A DNA stretch of 58,094 nt, taken from contig CANSUS010000019.1 in NCBI GenBank assembly GCA_947650155.1, positions 1 through 58,094 of the forward strand. Reading direction: 5' to 3'. The translations under genes were made by a program, and so were the position numbers. The stretch is from an uncultured Lachnospiraceae bacterium (GTDB lineage: Bacteria > Bacillota > Clostridia > Lachnospirales > Lachnospiraceae). Shown here in pieces: positions 33,932-42,898 of the stretch (position 1 is the stretch's first letter; every line of letters starts with the position of its first letter). Under the pieces are notes generated by a model that was not told where the DNA came from, ran no database searches, and saw only the letters and a program-made list of their open reading frames with translations.

Positions 33932-33965
33932 ACGGATGACTCGCAGAGCGTGGCATCCGTTGTTT
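33932..33965 (+). promoter_or_regulatory. Leader hairpin of the ABC-F gene
   Basis: ACGGATG (33932-33938) pairs with CATCCGT (33954-33960), followed by TGTTTC. ABC-F resistance genes are often controlled by leader attenuation; the short T-run makes this only a candidate. Confidence 0.35.
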
Positions 33966-34005
33966 CTATGAGATACAGGACGGCTTGGAAGGAACGGAGG
34001 TTTTC

Positions 34006-35991
34006 ATGAGATACCAGATCAGGCATGCAATCGTGCAATATGCGGCGGATGTGATATTAGAGGATGTAAATTTTGAAATCAGGGATACGGAAAAGATTGC
34101 GGTCATTGGAAGGAATGGCTGCGGTAAGACGACCCTTTTAAAGCTGATAGCAGGGGATATTAAAATGAGTAATCCCGACAACGACGAAGAATGCGGTATT
34201 ACGATGGCGGGAACGCAAAAAATCGGCTATCTGCGCCAGATTAGCTTTGAAGACGGGGACATCAGCGTGGAAGAGGAGATTTTAAAAGTATTTGATCCGA
34301 TTTTTGCATGTGAAAAGAAGATGAAAGCTTTGCAGGAAGAAATGAAGAGCAGTCAGGAAAAGGCAGTTTTACAAAAATATGCCGCGCTTCAGGCGCAGAT
34401 GGAAGCGCTTGGAGGATATACTTACCGCAAAGATATGGAAACTATGTTTCAGAAATTCGGTTTTGCACTGGAAGATCTGAAACGCCCTGTCGGCAGTTTT
34501 TCCGGCGGACAGCAGACAAAAATTTCGTTTGTAAAACTGCTGCTTAGCAGACCGGATATTATGCTTTTGGATGAGCCGACCAATCATTTGGATATGCCGA
34601 CGATTGAATGGCTGGAAGGATATTTGAAAAATTATAATAAAGCAGTGGTTATCGTGTCCCATGACCGTATGTTTCTGGATCATGTAATTGATGTAACTTA
34701 CGAAATAGAGTACCACAGAATAAAAAGGTATCCGGGTAATTATACCGCCTTTATGAAGCTGAAAGAAGAAGCGGCAGCCAAGCAGGAGAAAGATTATGAA
34801 GCGCAGCAAAAAGAGATCAAAAGGCTGTCGGAGTGGATCGAGAAATGGAAGAATACCCCCAGTAAAGTAACGGCGACAAGATCCAAACAAAAAGTAATTG
34901 AGCACATGGAACTGGTGGAAAAGCCCAGAAGATTTGATACAAAGGCTTTTAAAGTACAGTTCCATCCCAGGATAGAAAGTTATACGGACGTCCTTATCGC
35001 AAAAGGATTACAGATTGGCTATGATTCCATACTCAGTAAAGTATCTTTTACGTTAAAAAAACAGGAAAGAATTGCAGTAATAGGGGAAAATGGAAAAGGA
35101 AAATCCACGCTGTTAAAGACGGTAGTCGGAAAGCTGGAGCCGCTTGGCGGAGAGGTCTGCTTTGGCGGTAATGTGGAATGGGGATATTTTGACCAGCAGG
35201 CGGCGGTGGAAGAAGGAGCAGATCCTGAATGCACGGTTATAGATGATTTCTGGAATGTGTATCCCAGGTTAAAAGAAGTAGAAGTCAGAAACGCGCTGGG
35301 ATGTTTTCTCTTTTCCGGCGATGAGGTATTTAAAAAGCTGGGAATGCTTTCCGGCGGTGAGAAAGTACGTCTGGCGCTTTGCAAAATGTTTATGACGCAT
35401 CCGAATCTGCTGATTCTGGATGAACCGACCAATCATATGGACCTGGTTGGAAAAGAGGCTCTGGAGCATATGTTGAAGGCGTTTGAAGGAACGGTATTTT
35501 TTGTGTCCCATGACCGGTATTTTATAAAGGAAATAGCGACCGGAATTTTGGATTTCGGAAGGGACAGCGTTGACTTCTATGACTGCGGATATGAAGAATA
35601 TTTGGAGCGTAAGGAAAAAATTGCAAGAGGAGAGATCAGACAGCCTGACAGGGCGGCGGCTTTTGGAACAGAAAAGAAAAAGGGATCAAACGAGCCGACG
35701 CTTTCAGATGTTTTCGATAAAAAAACTTATTACAATCCGGGACGGATGGAGACAAGATTAAAAGGCCAGATCAAAAAATATGAAGAGCAGCTTTCAGAAA
35801 GTGAGGCGCGTCTGGCAGATTTGAAATTACAGCAGTTAGATCCTGAACTTTCCGCAGATTATGAAAAACTAATGGAGATTACAGAACAGATAGAAGAGGA
35901 AGAAAAAAAGCAGGAAAGTCTTTTGGAACGTATTCTGGAGACAGAGACCGAATTACAGGATCTTTTAGAAGGAAGCGTGGAAGGCGCATAA
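34006..35991 (+). CDS. ABC-F family ATPase
   Basis: The 661-residue protein has two ATP-binding cassettes and no membrane segment, the ABC-F layout of ribosome-acting translation factors and antibiotic-protection proteins. Cassette 1: Walker A GRNGCGKTTLLKL, signature FSGGQQTKISFVKLL, Walker B IMLLDEPTNHLDMPTIEWLE. The inter-domain linker spans about residues 240-320 (KLKEEAAAKQEKDYEAQQKE). Cassette 2: GENGKGKSTLLKT, LSGGEKVRLALCKMF, LLILDEPTNHMDL. A coiled-coil C-terminus follows from about 575. GGAGG lies 7 bases before ATG 34006. Resistance or housekeeping role cannot be told from motifs. Confidence 0.95.
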   Translation: MRYQIRHAIVQYAADVILEDVNFEIRDTEKIAVIGRNGCGKTTLLKLIAGDIKMSNPDNDEECGITMAGTQKIGYLRQISFEDGDISVEEEILKVFDPIFACEKKMKALQEEMKSSQEKAVLQKYAALQAQMEALGGYTYRKDMETMFQKFGFALEDLKRPVGSFSGGQQTKISFVKLLLSRPDIMLLDEPTNHLDMPTIEWLEGYLKNYNKAVVIVSHDRMFLDHVIDVTYEIEYHRIKRYPGNYTAFMKLKEEAAAKQEKDYEAQQKEIKRLSEWIEKWKNTPSKVTATRSKQKVIEHMELVEKPRRFDTKAFKVQFHPRIESYTDVLIAKGLQIGYDSILSKVSFTLKKQERIAVIGENGKGKSTLLKTVVGKLEPLGGEVCFGGNVEWGYFDQQAAVEEGADPECTVIDDFWNVYPRLKEVEVRNALGCFLFSGDEVFKKLGMLSGGEKVRLALCKMFMTHPNLLILDEPTNHMDLVGKEALEHMLKAFEGTVFFVSHDRYFIKEIATGILDFGRDSVDFYDCGYEEYLERKEKIARGEIRQPDRAAAFGTEKKKGSNEPTLSDVFDKKTYYNPGRMETRLKGQIKKYEEQLSESEARLADLKLQQLDPELSADYEKLMEITEQIEEEEKKQESLLERILETETELQDLLEGSVEGA

Positions 35992-36035
35992 AGGTGAGCG
36001 GATCAAAATGTAATGAATGAAAAAAGGAAAACAGT

Positions 36036-36623
36036 ATGCTTAATAATATACAATTTTCTCCGGTCTTTTTAAAACAGGTGAAAAATACAATAGACAGAAT
36101 ACTAAATGTTCCCGGAAACTATACGAAGGGAAACATACTGGAAATGACGGCGGTGGTGGATAAAAATCTGACAAAGGAAGCGGTCAGCAGGCTTCTTCCC
36201 GAACTGCTCCGTATGCTGAAGCAGCATGACAGGGTATTTCAGAATGTAAGATTTCATGTGGTATATTGGGAAACGGATGAAAGCAGAAAGGATATAGTCC
36301 TGCCGATGACGATGGCGTCTATGGAGAAATTTTACGAAGATTATGAACAGAAGATCATGGAGAAGTCTGTGTGCAGACTTGCACAGTATTTAACTCTGTT
36401 TCATGCCAGGTCTAAAGTGATTGTACTGTTAACGGATGGAAAGTTTACAAAGGAAGATGGCAATGAGGTGAAAAAAAGCATGCAGCCTTTTCTGGAAAAA
36501 AAGATGTTGGGAATTATTTTACAAGAAGGAAATAAGCAGCGGTCACCGGAGGTCTGCTATCGGGAATGGGGCAGGAGTGCGCGCAAAGGCGGACAGATGG
36601 GAGCTGAAAATGAAAATCTATAA
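36036..36623 (+). CDS. VWA-like protein of unknown function
   Basis: I do not recognise this 195-residue protein with confidence. It has alternating helices and strands, including VRFHVVYWET and SKVIVLLTDGKFTKED. The latter resembles the Thr-Asp-Gly metal-site turn of von Willebrand A domains, but the first DxSxS motif is replaced by EMTAVVDKNLTKEA. There is no signal peptide. Its last 14 bases overlap the Nudix gene. A related pair function is possible. Confidence 0.65.
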   Translation: MLNNIQFSPVFLKQVKNTIDRILNVPGNYTKGNILEMTAVVDKNLTKEAVSRLLPELLRMLKQHDRVFQNVRFHVVYWETDESRKDIVLPMTMASMEKFYEDYEQKIMEKSVCRLAQYLTLFHARSKVIVLLTDGKFTKEDGNEVKKSMQPFLEKKMLGIILQEGNKQRSPEVCYREWGRSARKGGQMGAENENL

Positions 36624-37044
36624 CTGCATCATGATATACAGCATAGACAATAAAAAGCTTTTATTTTGTAAAAGAATGAAAGATCCATATATAGGCCTGT
36701 ACAATTTAGTAGGCGGCAAGGTGGAACCCGGTGAGGATCATTTCGATGCGGCATACCGGGAACTTTTTGAAGAGACCGGAATTACCGAAGAAGCGGCAGA
36801 ACTTTCCCATATGATGGATTTTACTTATTACAATCAGGACTGTACTGTGGAAGTTTATGTTGGAAAATTAAAATATCCTGTTGAGTTACGGGAGGAGATT
36901 CATCCGCTCATTTGGCTTTCACTTGATGAAAATTTTTTTGACAGCAGATTTGCGGGAGAAGGAAATATCGGACATATGGTGGAGCAGGTAAAACAATTTG
37001 GCTCAGGGATCGGAAAAGAAGTGAAAACGGGACAGACATTTTAG
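36610..37044 (+). CDS. Nudix hydrolase
   Basis: The 144-residue protein contains a full Nudix box: GGKVEPGEDHFDAAYREL followed by FEETGI (G-x5-E-x7-REU-x-EE-x-GU). Nudix enzymes cleave nucleoside diphosphates linked to other groups, often for clean-up. The family start KIYNCIMIYSIDNKKLLFCKR is typical of the MutT/8-oxo-dGTPase-like group. ATG 36610 has GGGAG upstream and overlaps the preceding gene by 14 bases. Substrate unknown. Confidence 0.93.
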   Translation: MKIYNCIMIYSIDNKKLLFCKRMKDPYIGLYNLVGGKVEPGEDHFDAAYRELFEETGITEEAAELSHMMDFTYYNQDCTVEVYVGKLKYPVELREEIHPLIWLSLDENFFDSRFAGEGNIGHMVEQVKQFGSGIGKEVKTGQTF

Positions 37045-37061
37045 AATTTACGCTGCTTTTA

Positions 37062-37090
37062 TTGAAAAGCTTCAATCTTTCTGATAATAT
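37062..37090 (+). promoter_or_regulatory. Promoter of the GGDEF gene
   Basis: TTGAAA (37062-37067) and TAATAT (37085-37090) are 17 bases apart. Confidence 0.5.
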
Positions 37091-37160
37091 ATTTATATGT
37101 ATGCACATAAAAGGGGTTGTGTAATTGATATTTAAAAAGTATAGATGGGAAAACAAATGA

Positions 37161-38204
37161 ATGGAAAAAATTACAATAAAACTGGGCAGGATCATGGATT
37201 GGTTCATTGCGAACAGAAATAAGTTATATTTGGCAGTCTGTTTAGTGATACATGTCATTTATATGGGTGTATTTTTTACACTGGATTTGCTGCTGTTAGG
37301 GTATTTAAATTTTGTCAGCAGTGCATTTTACTTTTATTTTCTTTTCATAAAGAAAGATACTTCAGAAAAAACGATGGTGATGACGTATTATGAAATATTG
37401 ATTTTTTCTGCATTAAGTGAACTTGCACTTGGACCGGAGTACGGTTTTTTTCTTTATATGGTAGGCATGTCGGCGACAGTGTTTTATCTGGTTCCGTCCT
37501 ACGGAAATAAAAGATTTATTTATCAGGGTATGGGAATTGCGCTGGCGCTTATTACGGAAGGAACTATTATCATAAATGGAATCAGTTTTCCGCATATGCA
37601 GCAAGTGGTTGAACCATATCGGATTCCCATTTATCTCGTTAATCTTGGAATTACAGCGACGATTGTATTGGCGGCGACATTTTTTTATTCCAAGGAAACG
37701 GAAAGCGTGTGGGAAACATTGCGGTATAATATGAACCACGACGTTCTTACCGGGCTTTACAACAGACGTTTTTTGGAACGGCATATTGAACTGATTCCGG
37801 AAAAGGAGAAAAGCCAGTATGTTGTTTCAATGGTAGATATTGATTTTTTTAAGAAAGTGAATGATACTTACGGGCACGAAGCAGGCGATGAAGTGCTTGT
37901 AAGAGTATCTGACTGCCTGAAGGAGACTGCGGGAAAAGAAAATCTGGCGGTTCGATGGGGCGGAGAAGAATTTATTTTGTATTTTCCCAATACCACACCG
38001 GATCTGATCTATCCGGTTATGGAAGATTTAAGAAAAAAAATAGAAAACATGGTGATTGTTGTAAAAGGAAAGGATATCCGTGTTACGATTACAAGCGGGA
38101 TTGCAACCGGGCTGGCAGACAGCAATTACGAAAAAGTGATTGGAAGTGCGGATGAAAAGCTGTATCTTGGAAAACAACGGGGAAGAAACAGAGTTGTGAT
38201 ATAG
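37161..38204 (+). CDS. Membrane-bound diguanylate cyclase (GGDEF)
   Basis: The 347-residue protein has an N-terminal membrane domain of about five helices (residues 20-175) and a C-terminal GGDEF domain from about residue 185 (NHDVLTGLYNRRFLERHI, VSMVDIDFFKKVNDTYGHEAGD, then WGGEEFILYFP). The active-site text GGEEF predicts synthesis of cyclic di-GMP. The RxxD inhibitory site expected just before GGEEF is absent (GKEN is there instead), so product inhibition may be missing. The chemoreceptor gene follows 41 bases later, and the two may be cotranscribed. The membrane domain's ligand is unknown. Confidence 0.93.
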   Translation: MEKITIKLGRIMDWFIANRNKLYLAVCLVIHVIYMGVFFTLDLLLLGYLNFVSSAFYFYFLFIKKDTSEKTMVMTYYEILIFSALSELALGPEYGFFLYMVGMSATVFYLVPSYGNKRFIYQGMGIALALITEGTIIINGISFPHMQQVVEPYRIPIYLVNLGITATIVLAATFFYSKETESVWETLRYNMNHDVLTGLYNRRFLERHIELIPEKEKSQYVVSMVDIDFFKKVNDTYGHEAGDEVLVRVSDCLKETAGKENLAVRWGGEEFILYFPNTTPDLIYPVMEDLRKKIENMVIVVKGKDIRVTITSGIATGLADSNYEKVIGSADEKLYLGKQRGRNRVVI

Positions 38205-38245
38205 AATAAATATATGCCTGTTAAAGCAGGGGGAAGGAATTACAA

Positions 38246-40327
38246 ATGAAATCAATTCGTTTTAAAATTGTTACAGGGATATTAGTCTGTTCCGTTTTAA
38301 CGGCTGTCCTGATAGGAATTATGAGTATTGTTAACTCCATTTCGATTGCAAACAGAGATGCAAAACTGCAGATGGAGATGGCGGCGCAGCTGTGTGTGGA
38401 TGAGCTGAATGCAACCATTTCGGATATTGAGCAGTCTGTAAATTTCTTGAGCGATCTGGTGGCGGAAGACTTTGACTATGATGCGTTTAAAAAGGATAAA
38501 GGATATGCGGATCAGTATACAAATCAGATAGAAGACACCGTGATAGATTTTGCGTTGAATACAAAGGGCGCGATTACCGTATATGTACGTTATAATCCGG
38601 AATATTCCAATCCGACTTCCGGAATTTTTGCAACCAGGAATTCCACAGAAGAGGAATTTGAACTATTAGTGCCAACGGACTTTGGGATGTATGAAAAAGA
38701 CGATTTGTCCCACGTAGGATGGTATTATGTGCCGGTTGGAAACGGCAGTCCTACATGGATGGAACCTTATGTTAATGAAAACATTAATGTGTACATGATT
38801 TCTTATATTGTACCGTTATTCGGCGACGATGGAGAATCGATCGGCGTAGTGGGCATGGATATCGATTTTTCTATGATTACGGATGTGGTAGATGCTGTCA
38901 GCCTGTACGATACCGGCTATGCCTTTTTGGCAAATAGGGAAGGGAAGCTGATGTACCATAAAGATTTGGAAACCGGTCTGAATCTTGCAGATCTGTCACT
39001 TGGAACGATCAGTAAAATGCTTGCGTCCGAAGAAGCAGAAGGGACTCTGGGAGAATATACTTATCAAAATGTGAATAAGCTGATGGCATATGATAGTATG
39101 GACAACGGTATGTGTTTTGTCCTGACGGTGCCGAAGGCAGAATTTTATTCTCAGGCCGTTTCATTGATCGTGTACATAGGAATCGGCGTTCTGATTGCCA
39201 TATTATTTTCCGGTATCATAGGTATCGTAGTTGGCAGCAGTATATCCAGGCCGATTATGCAGTTAACAGATGTAATCGGTCAGACGGCAAGACTGGATTT
39301 TACCCCCACACAAGGCGGCAAAGGCTTAAGAAAACAAAAAGATGAGATTGGCGTTATGGCAAATGAAATTCATCAGATGCGAAAAATTTTAAGAAATATG
39401 ACATCTGATATGAACAGGGTGGAAGGCACAATCTTAAATGACGTGGAAAAACTGGATCGGATCATGCAGGAAAACAGTATGCGTTCCGAAGATAATTCAG
39501 CGGCGACACAGCAAATGGCAGCCGGTATGCAGGAGGTATCCAATAATACCGAATATGTTTTGCATAGTGTCGAGAAGGTGAAGAATAATTCGGAAAATAT
39601 TTATAAACTGGCACAGAATGGTGAGGATAATTCCGAACAGATTGCCAAACGTGCAGGGGAAATGGAGAGAGTGACCAAAAACTCCAGCGAAAAGACGAAC
39701 AGCATGTATGGCGTCATGAAGGAAAAAACCGATCTTGCCATTGAAAAATCCAAGGCAGTGAAACGGATTAATGAGCTGACAGAAGACATTAAGAGTATCT
39801 CCACGCAGACAAATCTGCTAGCATTAAATGCCAGTATTGAGGCAGCAAGGGCAGGAGAAGCAGGAAAAGGTTTTGCCGTCGTAGCAACAGAAATCGGCTC
39901 GCTTGCAGCGCAGACATTACAGACGACCGATCATATCAGCGTGATTGTGAACGAGGTAAATGACGCAGTTTCCAGTATGACGGAATGTATTGTAGCGATG
40001 ATGGATTTTCTCGAAAGCACGGTTTTGAACGATTACAGTATGTTTATGGAGTCCGGGATACAGTACAGGTCGGATGCGGATTCCTATCGATCTGTCATGG
40101 GACAGATTAAGGAAGCAATTAAGGAGCTGGATCTTCATATATCAAAAATTATGCAGGCAGTGGATGATATTAATGAGACGGTCAGTCAGTCTTCACAGGG
40201 AATCAATGTGATTGCCGAAAAATCTACGGAAACGGTGGATACAACAATGGAAGGATATGAGAGACTGCGTGAGAGCAGGGAGTCTATTAAAGAACTGACG
40301 GCAATTGTACAACAATTTAAAATATAG
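38246..40327 (+). CDS. Methyl-accepting chemotaxis protein
   Basis: The 693-residue protein has an N-terminal membrane segment (about 8-30), an extracellular dCache-like sensor (about 35-290, [20 protein letters not shown] is typical), a second membrane segment (about 305-330), HAMP, and a long cytoplasmic signalling coil. The hairpin tip [20 protein letters not shown] and [16 protein letters not shown] are the conserved kinase-binding region. No che or flagellar genes are in the window. Neighbouring diguanylate cyclase suggests a shared environmental response, but that is inference. Confidence 0.95.
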   Translation: MKSIRFKIVTGILVCSVLTAVLIGIMSIVNSISIANRDAKLQMEMAAQLCVDELNATISDIEQSVNFLSDLVAEDFDYDAFKKDKGYADQYTNQIEDTVIDFALNTKGAITVYVRYNPEYSNPTSGIFATRNSTEEEFELLVPTDFGMYEKDDLSHVGWYYVPVGNGSPTWMEPYVNENINVYMISYIVPLFGDDGESIGVVGMDIDFSMITDVVDAVSLYDTGYAFLANREGKLMYHKDLETGLNLADLSLGTISKMLASEEAEGTLGEYTYQNVNKLMAYDSMDNGMCFVLTVPKAEFYSQAVSLIVYIGIGVLIAILFSGIIGIVVGSSISRPIMQLTDVIGQTARLDFTPTQGGKGLRKQKDEIGVMANEIHQMRKILRNMTSDMNRVEGTILNDVEKLDRIMQENSMRSEDNSAATQQMAAGMQEVSNNTEYVLHSVEKVKNNSENIYKLAQNGEDNSEQIAKRAGEMERVTKNSSEKTNSMYGVMKEKTDLAIEKSKAVKRINELTEDIKSISTQTNLLALNASIEAARAGEAGKGFAVVATEIGSLAAQTLQTTDHISVIVNEVNDAVSSMTECIVAMMDFLESTVLNDYSMFMESGIQYRSDADSYRSVMGQIKEAIKELDLHISKIMQAVDDINETVSQSSQGINVIAEKSTETVDTTMEGYERLRESRESIKELTAIVQQFKI

Positions 40328-40361
40328 CCTTTATACATAGTCAGCTATAGCAGTAAATCAG

Positions 40362-40405
40362 GAAATTCAGGGAAACGGAGCGGTTGGTTTTTCTGAATTT
40401 TCTCA
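40362..40405 (+). terminator. Weak terminator-like hairpin after the chemoreceptor gene
   Basis: AAATTCAG (40363-40370) pairs with CTGAATTT (40393-40400), followed by TCTCATT. The loop is 22 bases and the T-run short. Confidence 0.35.
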
Positions 40406-40449
40406 TTATGGAAAGAGAATCTGTATTAAGAAGGGGAAGACGGTAGGAA

Positions 40450-40908
40450 ATGAAATCATATGAAACAATGCGTTTGGTAACGGGTGAGGACTTGAACCAT
40501 CATGGAACATTGTTTGCGGCAAGAGCGGCAGGATGGTTTGTAGAGGCAGCGTTTGGTGCGGCGGCGTGCGCTTATGGAAAGAACGAGATTGTATGTCGGA
40601 ATCTGCATGATATGTCCTTTCAAAAGCCGGTACGTCCAGGAACGGTATTAAAATTCTCATCCCGGATCGTGTACGCAGGAAAGAGCAGTTTTATTGTGGA
40701 TGTTTCAGCGTCAGATGCTTTGAGCGGAGAAGAAGCATTTGGGGGCATGATTACATTTGTAACAGTGGACGAACAGACGGGAAAGAAAACGGAACATCAT
40801 ATTGTATTGGACGAGGCTTCAGAGGAAAGGGAAAAGCAGAGACGGGAAGCGGCAAAAAAGCTTTATGAAGAAATTCGTAACGGATACGACAGAAAATTGC
40901 AGGGATAG
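40450..40908 (+). CDS. Hotdog-fold acyl-CoA thioesterase
   Basis: The 152-residue protein has the YkhA/YciA-type hotdog pattern: MRLVTGEDLNHHGTLFAARA with the helix GWFVEAAFGAAACAYG, followed by MSFQKPVRPGTVLKFSSRI and EAFGGMITFVTVDE. These enzymes hydrolyse acyl-CoA thioesters. The C-terminus is a charged helix. It is the first of three closely spaced genes; the LytTR regulator starts 11 bases after its stop. Confidence 0.88.
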   Translation: MKSYETMRLVTGEDLNHHGTLFAARAAGWFVEAAFGAAACAYGKNEIVCRNLHDMSFQKPVRPGTVLKFSSRIVYAGKSSFIVDVSASDALSGEEAFGGMITFVTVDEQTGKKTEHHIVLDEASEEREKQRREAAKKLYEEIRNGYDRKLQG

Positions 40909-40919
40909 GAAGAGAAAAG

Positions 40920-41357
40920 TTGAAAATTTCAATTGAAGAGATCGGCGCGGATTGTGAGGAAGAAATTATCATCCGCTGTCATCAGGTGAATCAGGAAATT
41001 TTAGAATTATATCAGAAAATAAAACAGGAACAAAATTGCCTGACCGCAGTTTATAAAGAAGAGATATACAGAATTTTGCTTAAGGATATTTTTTATTTTG
41101 AAACAGTGGACAATAAGGCTTTTTTTTACTGCAAAGACAGGGTGTATGAGACAAAGCTGAAACTATATGAGTTTGAAGAACTGAGCCGGGGGACTAACTT
41201 TTTCAGAGCCTCAAAATCGATTATATTAAATGCGGATTGGATACGGTGTGTGAAGCCTGCCTTAAACGGAAGATTTGAAGCCACTCTTGAGAATGGAGAA
41301 AGGGTTGTGATTTCAAGACAGTATGTAACAGATTTAAAAAGGGCGTTTGGGATTTGA
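40920..41357 (+). CDS. LytTR-type DNA-binding regulator without receiver domain
   Basis: The 145-residue protein consists of a short N-terminal region and a LytTR domain (about 45-145): YRILLKDIFYFETVDNKAFF, YELKLKL-like YETKLKLYEFEELS, FFRASKSIILNADWI, VISRQYVTDLKRAF. LytTR domains bind paired direct repeats upstream of target genes. Start codon TTG 40920 is used, with GGAAGAG upstream. There is no receiver domain, which is the layout of LytTR regulators controlled by a membrane partner; DUF3021 follows. Confidence 0.92.
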   Translation: MKISIEEIGADCEEEIIIRCHQVNQEILELYQKIKQEQNCLTAVYKEEIYRILLKDIFYFETVDNKAFFYCKDRVYETKLKLYEFEELSRGTNFFRASKSIILNADWIRCVKPALNGRFEATLENGERVVISRQYVTDLKRAFGI

Positions 41358-41400
41358 TGGCGGAATCGGAAAAGGAAGATGACAGGCAGGAGGTGCAACT

Positions 41401-41826
41401 TTGAAATACCTATTAAAAAGGATGATAAATCATTTTTTTATTATTTATACAGGTGCGATTTTCGGAACTTTTATTTTCTGCTTTCTGTTTAATAAAGAAG
41501 CAGTATTTGGAATCACCTATTTTTTGCAGATCGCTCTTCTCTCTGTATTAGGGGATCTGCCGCTTTTGATATTTTATTCTAAAAAGGAGCTGACCCGGGC
41601 ACAGATGAAAATACGATATGTGCTGCATTTTGGCCTGATCGAAGCAGTGCTTCTTTCGGCAGGAAAATGGATGGGGCTGTATGGAGATTCTCTGGCGCAG
41701 ACAGGTGTGTTTTTTGCCATTGTAGCCTTTGTATATTGGCTGGTATTTGTTTTTGGATATATGATGAATTCGGCGACTGCGGGTGCAATCAATAAAAGGA
41801 TAGAAGAACGACGGAAGGGTAAGTAA
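41401..41826 (+). CDS. DUF3021 membrane protein, probable partner of the LytTR regulator
   Basis: The 141-residue protein has four membrane segments (about 10-28, 36-58, 72-90, 99-122) and a basic C-terminus, which matches DUF3021. TTG 41401 has GGAGGT 6 bases upstream. DUF3021 genes typically follow stand-alone LytTR genes, and the membrane protein may inhibit the regulator. The stop codon TAA lies in the loop of the following terminator. Confidence 0.88.
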   Translation: MKYLLKRMINHFFIIYTGAIFGTFIFCFLFNKEAVFGITYFLQIALLSVLGDLPLLIFYSKKELTRAQMKIRYVLHFGLIEAVLLSAGKWMGLYGDSLAQTGVFFAIVAFVYWLVFVFGYMMNSATAGAINKRIEERRKGK

Positions 41827-41843
41827 CTTGCCCTTCTTTTTTT
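41814..41843 (+). terminator. Terminator overlapping the DUF3021 stop codon
   Basis: GAAGGGTAAG (41814-41823) pairs with CTTGCCCTTC (41827-41836) with one G-U pair, followed by eight T's. The three-base loop TAA is the DUF3021 stop codon. Confidence 0.9.
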
Positions 41844-41983
41844 ACATCTTAATATGTCTTATGAACAGGTCATATGATAGTGGATTTACAAGGGGGATGC
41901 TTTTTGATAGATTAAAAAAGCAACGGGAAATATAGATACCGGGATCTGTATGTGAAGTGGCATGACAAAGAAAGGGAGAAGAA

Positions 41984-42898
41984 ATGGAAAAGATTATTGA
42001 AGTGGAACATTTACAAAAATCTTATAAAAAAGTGCAGGCAGTAAAAGATGTAAGTTTTTTTGTGGAAAAGGGCGGATTGTTTGCTTTTCTGGGACCGAAC
42101 GGCGCGGGAAAGTCTACGACTATCAATACGATCTGTACTTTTTTAAAACCGGATGCGGGAAGAGTTGTGGTAAACGGTCATGAACTTGGCAAAGAAGACG
42201 GGCAGATCCGCATGGATATCGGGACTGTATTTCAGGAGAGTTTATTGGACGATCTCCTCTCGGTAAAGGAAAATCTGGAACTGCGGGGCGGTTTTTACGG
42301 CCTGAAGGGCACAGATCTGAAAGCGGCAGTGGAAAAGGCTGTTAAATGGAGCGAAACAGAGGAGTTTATCAAACGCCCTTATGGAAAATTGTCGGGAGGA
42401 CAGAGAAGACGGTGCGACATTGCGCGGGCGCTGATCCATACGCCGAAAATTTTATTTTTGGATGAACCAACCACAGGACTGGACCCGCAGACGAGAAAAA
42501 GTGTCTGGAATACGGTAAAGAGGCTGCAAAAGGAGGAGGGGATGACGGTCTTTTTGACTACCCATTATATGGAGGAGGCGGAAGACGCGGATTATGTAGT
42601 GGTGATAGATGCCGGCAGTGTGGCGGCAAAGGGAACGCCCTTTGAATTGAAAGAAACCTATACGAGCGATAAAATGAAACTGAAATGTGCGGATCAGTCT
42701 TTGGCAGTAAAGTCATTGCAAAGTATGGGGATACAGTATAAAGAAATTGCAGATTACATAGAGATAAATGGAAAGACGACAAAAGAGTTTATACCCATTT
42801 TACAAAAAATGCAGGAAACTATTTTGGATTATACGGTGGAGAAAGGATCTATGGATGATGTGTTCTTAAATATAACGGTAAGGGAGATACGGGAATGA
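41984..42898 (+). CDS. ABC transporter ATP-binding protein (DrrA-like)
   Basis: The 304-residue ATPase has Walker A GPNGAGKSTTIN, signature LSGGQRRRCDIARAL, Walker B ILFLDEPTTGLDP and the H-loop TTHYMEEAE. The C-terminal 90 residues are the extension typical of ABC-2 exporters such as DrrA. GGGAGAAG precedes the start. Its TGA overlaps the permease ATG by four bases. The substrate is unknown; multidrug or lipid export is likely for this class. Confidence 0.95.
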   Translation: MEKIIEVEHLQKSYKKVQAVKDVSFFVEKGGLFAFLGPNGAGKSTTINTICTFLKPDAGRVVVNGHELGKEDGQIRMDIGTVFQESLLDDLLSVKENLELRGGFYGLKGTDLKAAVEKAVKWSETEEFIKRPYGKLSGGQRRRCDIARALIHTPKILFLDEPTTGLDPQTRKSVWNTVKRLQKEEGMTVFLTTHYMEEAEDADYVVVIDAGSVAAKGTPFELKETYTSDKMKLKCADQSLAVKSLQSMGIQYKEIADYIEINGKTTKEFIPILQKMQETILDYTVEKGSMDDVFLNITVREIRE

